Assembly: GCA_022703195.1 (NCBI GenBank)
Contig: JAKLEF010000137.1
Span: forward strand, 1 to 5,782
Direction of reading: 5' to 3'
DNA: 5,782 bases
Source of the DNA: Candidatus Fermentibacterota bacterium
GTDB taxonomy: Bacteria > Fermentibacterota > Fermentibacteria > Fermentibacterales > Fermentibacteraceae
This document shows, one piece after another, positions 1-4,957 of this stretch. Position numbers and translations under genes: made by a program. The notes below the pieces were generated by a model. The model was not told where the DNA came from. It did not search any database and saw nothing but the letters and a program-made list of their open reading frames with translations. Numbering within the stretch: position 1 is the first letter of the stretch; every line of letters starts with the position of its first letter.

Positions 1-850
1 TGTTGGCGAAGTGAGTTTTAGCCGATCTGAACAGCGCTTCCGGACCATGCCCGGCGACCACGGCGGCGCCTATCGCATCGATATCGGCCCCGGCCCCCGA
101 CTTCACTTCCACACCCAGTTCGGAGGACAGCACAGAAAGCGCATGGAGGTAGGCCGCCCTGGCGAGGATGGAAGCCGCGGCCACGGCGGGCTCCTGCTCC
201 CCCCTCACCCTGAACTCGTACTCGACTCCCCGCGGGAGCAGAGGAGCCACCCTGGACGGGGCACAGAACCTGTCGATCACCACCCTGGGAGGGCATGTCC
301 CCCGGCAGTTCTCCAGCATGCCGGCGATGGCGGATGCGTGGAGCCCGGCAAGGATGTCCAGGCTGTTCCTGCCTGCCTGCATCGCCTTCATGGCGGCATT
401 GTACTCCGCAGGCTGGATAGAGGCCACGGCCCTCGCACGGGTTTCCGCCCCGATGGCCTCTTCCAGCATGAAGATCCTGCGGCTGTCGAGCAGCTTGGAG
501 TCGGCGAGGCCCATCGACCTCAGCCTCGCCGCGGAGGCCGGCTCCAGCGCAACGGCAGCCGCGGTGAGAGGGCCGAAATAGTCGCCCTTGCCGGCCTCGT
601 CGGATCCTCCCGTCGGCAGGGAGCCTTCGTCGCACGACAGGATGGAGAACAGGTCCCGGTCGCCCCCCGAGAACACGGCCGAAGGACCCCTGCGTGCGGA
701 GTGGTAGAGGTTCACGCGGCACGACCTCGATCCGTCGGTGACCTCGGCCTGGAGACCGTTGGACAGTTCACGCAGGAAGGCTACCCCGAAGCCCCTGGCC
801 GAAAGACGGGACGACCAGTCGCGCCTCCAGGCCTCCAGCCCGCTATTCAT
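1..850 (-). CDS. rnhC: Ribonuclease HIII, C-terminal end cut by the window edge
   Basis: Endoribonuclease that cuts the RNA strand of RNA-DNA hybrids, acting in the cytoplasm on R-loops and replication primers. The 283 visible residues read open to the window edge; the family is usually about 300 residues, so only a short tail is missing. Residues 1 to about 75 fit the small N-terminal substrate-binding (TBP-like) domain that separates HIII from HII. The catalytic domain opens with the HIII signature GSDEAGKGDYFGP (82-94), giving the acidic pair D84/E85. LADSKLL (115-121), VVIDRF (190-195, third acid D193), an acidic GEQE (217-220) that should hold the fourth acid, and AVAAASILAR (222-231) follow. 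AKTHFAN (277-283) matches the usual C-terminal AKxHF motif. The ATG at 850 overlaps the stop of the DUF3108 gene by 8 nt. No spaced Shine-Dalgarno is seen, so translational coupling is likely. The next in-frame ATG is codon 113, inside the catalytic domain, so this start is well supported. Confidence 0.95.
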   Translation of the reverse strand, partial: MNSGLEAWRRDWSSRLSARGFGVAFLRELSNGLQAEVTDGSRSCRVNLYHSARRGPSAVFSGGDRDLFSILSCDEGSLPTGGSDEAGKGDYFGPLTAAAVALEPASAARLRSMGLADSKLLDSRRIFMLEEAIGAETRARAVASIQPAEYNAAMKAMQAGRNSLDILAGLHASAIAGMLENCRGTCPPRVVIDRFCAPSRVAPLLPRGVEYEFRVRGEQEPAVAAASILARAAYLHALSVLSSELGVEVKSGAGADIDAIGAAVVAGHGPEALFRSAKTHFAN

Positions 851-1640
851 CCCCGAAGGGGTTGTCGACCGGGATGACCGTCCCCTCGGTGTAGCTCTCG
901 AGCAGGCAGGCTATCTCGCCTATGACTATGGCGCTGCGCATCAGCACGGGCATGTGGCGCTCGTCGTCGGTCATCCATACGAGGATCGCCCCCTGCTGGT
1001 CGAAGATGCCCTCCCCGACGAGCTCGGGCTGGACGAGGACGCAGTCGAACGTGCCTGCAGGGACCCTGATCCTCTCTTCGCGCAGGACCGTCACCTGCAG
1101 CGGGTAGTTGTCGTTGTCGGTGTGGCAGTCGAGCGTGTAGGCCTCTCCGACCTCGAGGGGCAGCGTACGTGCGTAGTAGAGGCAGCTGAGAACGTCGAGG
1201 GCGTGGGGCGGTATCTCCACGAGCCTCTCGTCCTCGTCGTCCTCCTCGGGATAGTAGGCGGTCCCCGCCTCCTGATCGAAGAAGACCTCCTCGGAGTTCC
1301 TGTAGTCGCCCTCCTGGAGGCTCTTGGAGAACATGAGGGTATGGAGCTGGACCATGTCGAGCAGGGCGGCGTTGGTGTCGTCCACCCTGAAGAAGGCGCT
1401 GAAGGCGGGGTTGGATCTGGCGTTGGCCGTTATCCGGTAGGCCATCAGGCCCTCGCGCTGTTCGGGCCCGGTGACCGAGAGCGTAGCGGTGCCGGCCTTC
1501 ACGATGCCGTATTCGACGCTGAACTCGAGCAGTTCCCCGGGTCCGAAGGCGCCGTTCTCGACGTAGCGGGGCGAATAGTCCCCGGCCTGTCCGGCCGAAA
1601 GTCCCGCCAGCAATGTGACGAGAAGGAAAACGAGTCTCAT
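843..1640 (-). CDS. Secreted DUF3108 domain protein
   Basis: A 265-residue exported protein resembling the DUF3108 family, whose biochemical role is not established. Residues 1-19 form a signal peptide: M-R, a leucine/valine-rich core, then SAGQA before GDY, with no cysteine at the cleavage site, so it is not a lipoprotein. The mature part is mostly predicted beta strand. Family-like features are the opening GELLEFSVEYGIVKAG (35-50), IPPHALDVLSCLYYAR (143-158, the usual IPxxxxDxLSxLYYxR), and near the end VWMTDDERHMPV (221-232) followed by a G-x-I strand (241-243). An acidic stretch, PEEDDEDE (131-138), is notable, as are four cysteines (153, 172, 200, 245) in a protein expected outside the cytoplasm. 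I chose ATG 1640, not ATG 1649: GGAGG at 1654-1650 lies 9 nt before 1640 but touches 1649, and the signal peptide starts cleanly at MRL. It begins 1 nt after the glycosyltransferase stop and its own stop overlaps rnhC. Confidence 0.85.
   Translation of the reverse strand: MRLVFLLVTLLAGLSAGQAGDYSPRYVENGAFGPGELLEFSVEYGIVKAGTATLSVTGPEQREGLMAYRITANARSNPAFSAFFRVDDTNAALLDMVQLHTLMFSKSLQEGDYRNSEEVFFDQEAGTAYYPEEDDEDERLVEIPPHALDVLSCLYYARTLPLEVGEAYTLDCHTDNDNYPLQVTVLREERIRVPAGTFDCVLVQPELVGEGIFDQQGAILVWMTDDERHMPVLMRSAIVIGEIACLLESYTEGTVIPVDNPFGDE
851..861 (-). promoter_or_regulatory. C(UUCG)G hairpin directly upstream of the rnhC start
   Basis: On the minus strand the bases CCCC-TTC-GGGG end immediately before the rnhC ATG at 850. 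Folded as RNA this gives either a 4-bp stem with a 3-base loop, or a 3-bp stem capped by the extra-stable C(UUCG)G tetraloop. It lies inside the last codons of the DUF3108 gene. It would sit where a ribosome must land, so free initiation at rnhC may be poor and ribosomes arriving from upstream may open it. The sequence is directly visible; the regulatory role is inference. Confidence 0.35.
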
Positions 1641-1641
1641 A

Positions 1642-2754
1642 TCATCCATCCTCCGGTGGAGCATCTCCAGACCAGCCATGATACCCGGGCGCGGAGGCTC
1701 CTGTTCCCCATCCGTCCCGAAGGGCCTCCAGGAGCCTCCTCCACCGGAAGCCGACCGAATCGAGCGAGTATAGCGCCTCGCAGGCATCCCTGGCACGGGC
1801 CGCCATCCGCCCGGCCACTTCGGGATGCGAGGCGAGATAGGCCATCTGCCTGCCGAGGACCGCGGAGTCACCCGGCGGGTGCAGGAGCCCCGTTCGCCCG
1901 TCGGAGATCGTGTCCACCAGCCCGTTCGTAGCCGCGGCCAGGACGGGGAGTCCGCATGCCATCATCTCGAGGGCCGCCCGCGAGACAGCCTCGCTGGCGA
2001 GGCTGGGCACGAGCCCGATCGAAGCCCGGCCGTAGGCGGTCCTTATGTCGTCGAGATAACCGGTGAATTCCACACGCTCCGAGACCCCGAGCGATTCCGC
2101 CTCGTCACGGAGCTGCCGTTCCGTGATCTGGGCCTCCGCACCGGCCACCACGAGCCGCGCCGAGGGTGCTGCGCGAAGTGCCCTGAGCGCCGTCGGATGA
2201 CCCTTCACCTCGCTGAGCCTGGCGGCCATCACGAAAGTACCCGGGGGGCCTCCCGGCCCGGGCCGGAAGCGGCAGGTGTCCACGGGCTGGGGAATCACGG
2301 CCACTGGGCCGCTCCTGCCCCGTCCGTATCCGGCCCTCGGCATGAACGGGCTCGAGTAGGCCTCGAGGGCCGTGTGCGAGTCTACGAACCTGGCCAGAGG
2401 CGATCCCGACGGACGCCGTATGTCAGAGCGGACCCTCACGACAGGGATCCGCCCGTGGGCGATGACCGCGGCGAGCTGGTCCTCGGAGCGGTGCGCGACG
2501 ATGAAGTCGGGCCTGAAGCGGGACATCAGCCGCCCGAGTGAGGCGAGTCCCGCTGCGAACGATGCTCCCTGGAGACGCAGGGCCGCGGCTTCGATACCGT
2601 CGGATCCGGCCCTGTCGAGGACGGGCGAGCCGGGCTGGCCGGTGAGGAGTACGCGGATCCCCGCGCGCTCGAGGGCCCTGGCACCGAGAAGGGCGCCCTC
2701 GGCCGTGGCGTTCCACCACCGGCATGTGGCCATGACGAGAACCTTCAGAGGCAC
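1642..2754 (-). CDS. GT4-family (group 1) glycosyltransferase
   Basis: A 370-residue GT-B fold transferase, expected to move a sugar from a nucleotide-sugar donor to an unknown acceptor, at or near the cytoplasmic membrane; 370 is a normal GT4 length. The N-terminal half has beta strand KVLVMAT (4-10), an unusual CRWWN loop (11-15) where many relatives carry a glycine pair, and RPDFIVAH (81-88). The linker IPQPVDTCRFRP (154-165) stands where GT4 proteins usually read PNGVDxxxFxP. The donor-binding half has FVMAARLSEVKGH (174-186, with K184), GYLDD (232-236) and the EX7E motif from E255 to E263, then the usual ACGLPVLA and DGRTGLLHPPGD segments (267-296). The tail 350-370 is Gly/Ala/Pro-rich. 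There is no signal peptide or membrane segment. GTG 2754 is the outermost plausible start; a CTG at 2748 fits the Shine-Dalgarno better and ATG 2733 would remove the first beta strand. Substrate is not predictable. It sits 19 nt after the DUF937 gene and 1 nt before the DUF3108 gene. Confidence 0.92.
   Translation of the reverse strand: MPLKVLVMATCRWWNATAEGALLGARALERAGIRVLLTGQPGSPVLDRAGSDGIEAAALRLQGASFAAGLASLGRLMSRFRPDFIVAHRSEDQLAAVIAHGRIPVVRVRSDIRRPSGSPLARFVDSHTALEAYSSPFMPRAGYGRGRSGPVAVIPQPVDTCRFRPGPGGPPGTFVMAARLSEVKGHPTALRALRAAPSARLVVAGAEAQITERQLRDEAESLGVSERVEFTGYLDDIRTAYGRASIGLVPSLASEAVSRAALEMMACGLPVLAAATNGLVDTISDGRTGLLHPPGDSAVLGRQMAYLASHPEVAGRMAARARDACEALYSLDSVGFRWRRLLEALRDGWGTGASAPGYHGWSGDAPPEDG
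1650..1654 (-). promoter_or_regulatory. Ribosome binding site deciding the DUF3108 start
   Basis: GGAGG on the minus strand. It abuts an upstream in-frame ATG (1649) with zero spacing but stands 9 nt before the ATG at 1640, which favours 1640. It lies within the last codons of the glycosyltransferase gene. Confidence 0.6.
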
Positions 2755-2759
2755 CTCCC
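2752..2759 (-). promoter_or_regulatory. Shine-Dalgarno overlapping the annotated GTG of the glycosyltransferase
   Basis: GGGAGGTG on the minus strand contains GGAGGTG, a 7-base match to the 16S rRNA 3' end consensus. It contains the candidate GTG start itself, so it cannot place a ribosome there. From the GGAGG core it is 5 nt before an in-frame CTG (2748-2746), the same spacing as the DUF937 gene shows. A weaker GAAGG lies 8 nt before ATG 2733. Confidence 0.5.
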
Positions 2760-2773
2760 GGAGCCTGCCCGGG

Positions 2774-3367
2774 CTACCTCCTGCTGAGCATCTTCCCTAC
2801 GATGTCGACGACGTCGTCGACGGCCGAACCGTCCTTGTCGGCGTCGAGCAGGGTCCCCAGGGCTCCGGCAAGCCCGGGGTCGGCCTTCTGCTCCTTCTTC
2901 TGCTGACCGCCCAGGAAGGTAGTCAGGGTGTCGGAGTCGAGCCCCTTCTTCTGCAGCTGCCTCCCGAGGAGTCCCATGACCAGCGGGGCCGCGATCTGGA
3001 GAAGCTGCGCCACCTGTTCACCGTCGAGTCCGGTGCCCTTCGAGAGGCTCCTGGTGACGGTCTGCTGCCTTCCGCCGAGGATATGGCCCAGGATGCCGGT
3101 TCCGTTCGCGGCCTGGGGGTTCGAGAGGAAGCCGCCCAGATCCTCGAGGATCGACCCGTCATGATCCTTCTGCAGCGCCTTGTGGAGGGAACTCGCACCG
3201 GCCGGCTCCGAGGAGTTCTTCGCCAGTGCGGTGATGAGGAGCGGGAGTACGGTCGAGAGGGCCGAACCGGTGGCCTTCTCGTCAGCCCCTATCCTGCGGG
3301 AGATGTTCGAGAGACCGTCCCCGGCGAGCTGGCCGAGGATCTGCTGAACCAGGGTATTGCTGCTCAT
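2774..3367 (-). CDS. DUF937 (YidB-like) protein with acidic Asp-rich loops
   Basis: A 197-residue soluble protein resembling the DUF937 family in its Bacteroidetes-like form; the function of the family is not known. The first part is a helical domain (about 1-65) with SALSTVLPLLITALAKN (35-51). It is followed by KDHDGSILEDLGGFL (67-81) and a GTGILGHILGGRQQTV segment (89-104). A second helical unit, SLSKGTGLDGEQVAQLLQ to MGLLGRQLQKKG (107-142), follows. A Lys/Gln-rich linker (155-161) leads to a final loop, DADKDGSAVDD (175-185), with D175, D177 and D179 placed like the first half of an EF-hand or dockerin Ca loop. The position-12 acid is missing (V186), so metal binding is only suggested. There is no signal peptide or transmembrane helix. 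The start is firm: AAGGAGGT at 3379-3372 is 4 nt before the ATG. It is the first gene of the leftward operon, directly behind a TTGACA promoter and 19 nt before the glycosyltransferase. Confidence 0.86.
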   Translation of the reverse strand: MSSNTLVQQILGQLAGDGLSNISRRIGADEKATGSALSTVLPLLITALAKNSSEPAGASSLHKALQKDHDGSILEDLGGFLSNPQAANGTGILGHILGGRQQTVTRSLSKGTGLDGEQVAQLLQIAAPLVMGLLGRQLQKKGLDSDTLTTFLGGQQKKEQKADPGLAGALGTLLDADKDGSAVDDVVDIVGKMLSRR

Positions 3368-3371
3368 CGGA

Positions 3372-3379
3372 ACCTCCTT
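3372..3379 (-). promoter_or_regulatory. Strong ribosome binding site of the DUF937 gene
   Basis: AAGGAGGT on the minus strand, the full consensus, 4 nt before the ATG at 3367. It fixes the start and suggests the first gene of the operon is translated well. Confidence 0.85.
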
Positions 3380-3418
3380 GCGCGAGTGATTCCGCTCCGC
3401 GTGACAGGCAAGTATTCC

Positions 3419-3447
3419 ATCATTCCGGGGGGCCGGGGCGGTGTCAA
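3419..3447 (-). promoter_or_regulatory. Sigma-70-type promoter for the DUF937-GT4-DUF3108-rnhC operon
   Basis: On the minus strand a perfect -35 hexamer TTGACA (3447-3442) is followed by exactly 17 nt and AATGAT (3424-3419), which matches the -10 consensus at 4 of 6 bases including the key A2 and T6. The start of transcription would fall near 3412, leaving a leader of about 45 nt that carries the strong Shine-Dalgarno of the DUF937 gene. The spacer is almost all G and C. Position, spacing and hexamers are seen; promoter activity is inferred. Confidence 0.5.
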
Positions 3448-3513
3448 GGACGGCCCGCTCTATCGCTTCCGGGTCCGTTTCAGTTATTGTTCATGCTCCA
3501 TTTCTTTCTCGCC

Positions 3514-3519
3514 GGAGGA
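3514..3519 (+). promoter_or_regulatory. Ribosome binding site deciding the asnS start
   Basis: GGAGGA, 6 nt before the ATG at 3526. It excludes an in-frame TTG further upstream at 3487, which would add 13 residues and has no Shine-Dalgarno. Confidence 0.85.
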
Positions 3520-3525
3520 ACCGCC

Positions 3526-4908
3526 ATGATCCGCAGAACCACCGTGAGGGAGGCGCTGGAGTCCAGCCCTCTTGGAAGCCCTGTCACCATCCCCGGATGG
3601 GTCCGGAGCAACAGGGCCTCGAGCGGAGTGGCCTTCCTCGCGGTCAATGACGGATCGACCTTCGGGAACCTCCAGGTCGTCCTGGACAGGTCCCTCTTCG
3701 ACGAGGCAACCATTGCCTCCGCCTCTGTCGGAACCTGTGTCGAGGTGGCCGGCACCCTCGTCGAGTCGAGCGGCGCGGGGCAGTCCAGGGAGGTGAAGGC
3801 CTCGGGGCTCAGGATCCTCGGGCCCTGCGACCAGTCTTATCCCCTGCAGCCCAAGAGGCACGGCATGGAGTTCCTGCGCACGATCCCCCATCTGAGGCCT
3901 CGCACGAACACCTTCTCGGCCGTCTTCAGGATGAGGCACAGGCTGGCGATGTCGATCCACGAGTTCTTCGATTCGCGAGGCTTCTTCTATGTCCACCCTC
4001 CTCTGGTGACCTCGAGCGACTGCGAGGGCGCCGGGGAGACGTTCCAGGTGACCACGCTGCCCCTCGACGGCGTGCCGCTCAAGGACGGCGAAGTCGACTA
4101 CTCGCGCGACTTCTTCAGGCGCAGGGCCTACCTGACCGTCAGCGCCCAGCTCGAGGCCGAGCCGCTGGCGCTTGCCCTGGGCGGCGTCTACACGTTCGGT
4201 CCGATCTTCAGGGCGGAGCCATCCGACACGAGGGTGCATGCCGCGGAATTCTGGATGATCGAGCCCGAGGCCGCCTTCATGGACCTCGACGACGACATCG
4301 CGCTCATCGAGGCCTTCGTGAAGCACATGGCGGGCACCGTCAGGGACCGCTGCGGCGAGGAGATCGAATTCCTGACGAAGTTCGTGGAACCCGGCCTGCC
4401 GGGGCGCTACGCCTCCCTCCTGGACTCGGGCTTCGCCAGGGTGACCTACACCGAGGCGGCACGGATACTCCGGGATGCCGGCACAGGGCGGGCAGCCCCT
4501 CTCGAGTGGGGCCAGAAGCCCTCCTCTGAACAGGAGCGCTTCCTCGCGGAGGAGGTGTTCGCTAGGCCGGTCTTCGTCACCGACTACCCCGCGTCGTTCA
4601 AGCCGTTCTACATGCGCCTGAACGACGACGGCAGGACGGTGGCCTGCACGGACCTCCTGGCTCCGGGCGTCGGCGAGATCGTAGGCGGCAGCCAGCGCGA
4701 GGAGCGCCGGGATGTGCTCGAGTCGAGGGCCTCGCAGCAGGGGCTCGACCCGGCGATCTACGGATGGTATTTCGACCTCAGGCGCTGGGGCTCGGCGCCC
4801 CATTCGGGCTTCGGCCTCGGCTTCGAGCGGATGCTCATGTACCTCAGCGGGATGAAGAACATAAGGGACGTCCTGCCCTTCCCGAGGACGTTCGGCAGCA
4901 TGGCCTGA
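3526..4908 (+). CDS. asnS: Asparaginyl-tRNA synthetase
   Basis: Class IIb aminoacyl-tRNA synthetase that charges tRNA-Asn with asparagine using ATP in the cytoplasm. At 460 residues it has the usual length (E. coli 466). The N-terminal OB-fold anticodon-binding domain spans about 1-100, with PGWVRSNRASSGVAFLAVND (23-42). The catalytic core begins with LRPRTNTFSAVFRMRHRLA, then SSDCEGAGETF, LTVSAQLEAE, motif 2 (FGPIFRAE followed by HAAEF), FYMRLNDDGRTVACTDLLAP, GEIVGGSQREER and the motif-3 segment PHSGFGLGFERM, ending NIRDVLPFPRT. These separate it clearly from AspRS. Departures from the usual AsnRS pattern are SAQL for SGQL, AEPSDTRVH for AENSNTxRH in the motif-2 loop, and a terminal PRTFGSMA where PRTPxN is usual. 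The ATG at 3526 is fixed by GGAGGA 6 nt upstream. It is the first gene of the rightward pair, with the oxidoreductase gene following. Presence of asnS means Asn-tRNA can be made directly, without relying on the GatCAB amidotransferase. Confidence 0.97.
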   Translation: MIRRTTVREALESSPLGSPVTIPGWVRSNRASSGVAFLAVNDGSTFGNLQVVLDRSLFDEATIASASVGTCVEVAGTLVESSGAGQSREVKASGLRILGPCDQSYPLQPKRHGMEFLRTIPHLRPRTNTFSAVFRMRHRLAMSIHEFFDSRGFFYVHPPLVTSSDCEGAGETFQVTTLPLDGVPLKDGEVDYSRDFFRRRAYLTVSAQLEAEPLALALGGVYTFGPIFRAEPSDTRVHAAEFWMIEPEAAFMDLDDDIALIEAFVKHMAGTVRDRCGEEIEFLTKFVEPGLPGRYASLLDSGFARVTYTEAARILRDAGTGRAAPLEWGQKPSSEQERFLAEEVFARPVFVTDYPASFKPFYMRLNDDGRTVACTDLLAPGVGEIVGGSQREERRDVLESRASQQGLDPAIYGWYFDLRRWGSAPHSGFGLGFERMLMYLSGMKNIRDVLPFPRTFGSMA

Positions 4909-4941
4909 CCTCCCGACGGATCCGGTCCTGCAAGATGATGA

Positions 4942-4948
4942 AAGGCGG
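4942..4948 (+). promoter_or_regulatory. Ribosome binding site of the pyruvate:ferredoxin oxidoreductase gene
   Basis: AAGGCGG, one mismatch to the AAGGAGG consensus, 9 nt before the ATG at 4958. It touches the alternative in-frame ATG at 4949 with no spacing, so 4958 is preferred. The 49-nt gap after asnS contains no terminator-like hairpin with a T run. Confidence 0.5.
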
Positions 4949-4957
4949 ATGAGCGAG

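Larger units (their letters stand above)
3368..3525. other. Divergent intergenic region between the DUF937 gene and asnS
   Basis: The only sizeable non-coding stretch, 158 bases, feeding both operons. It holds the DUF937 Shine-Dalgarno (3372-3379), a good leftward promoter (3419-3447), a GC-rich block (3425-3458), then an AT-richer patch (about 3476-3510) leading to asnS. For asnS the best -10-like word is TATTGT (3485-3490), 4 of 6 to consensus, but no matching -35 lies 16-18 nt upstream, so I do not call that promoter. No terminator hairpin, riboswitch or tRNA is visible. Confidence 0.7.

Noticed and set aside
18..722. A 234-codon minus-strand frame overlapping rnhC
   Set aside because: It is out of frame with the RNase HIII reading, rich in Arg and Gly, and without motifs; the true frame carries all HIII signatures.
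1641..1871. N-terminal extension of the DUF3108 frame back to 1871
   Set aside because: It would overlap the glycosyltransferase C-terminus by 230 bases and bury the signal peptide; the Shine-Dalgarno and signal peptide place the start at 1640.
738..1931. A 397-codon plus-strand open frame opposite rnhC, the DUF3108 gene and the glycosyltransferase end
   Set aside because: It spans three recognised genes on the other strand and has no Shine-Dalgarno or recognisable motif. It is a composition shadow.
3448..3525. Possible T-box leader upstream of asnS
   Set aside because: The space is too short, and no T-box consensus (AGGGTGGNACCGCG-like) or terminator stem is present.
4909..4957. Possible terminator between asnS and the oxidoreductase gene
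   Set aside because: Only short palindromes such as GGATCC are present; there is no GC-rich stem followed by a T run.
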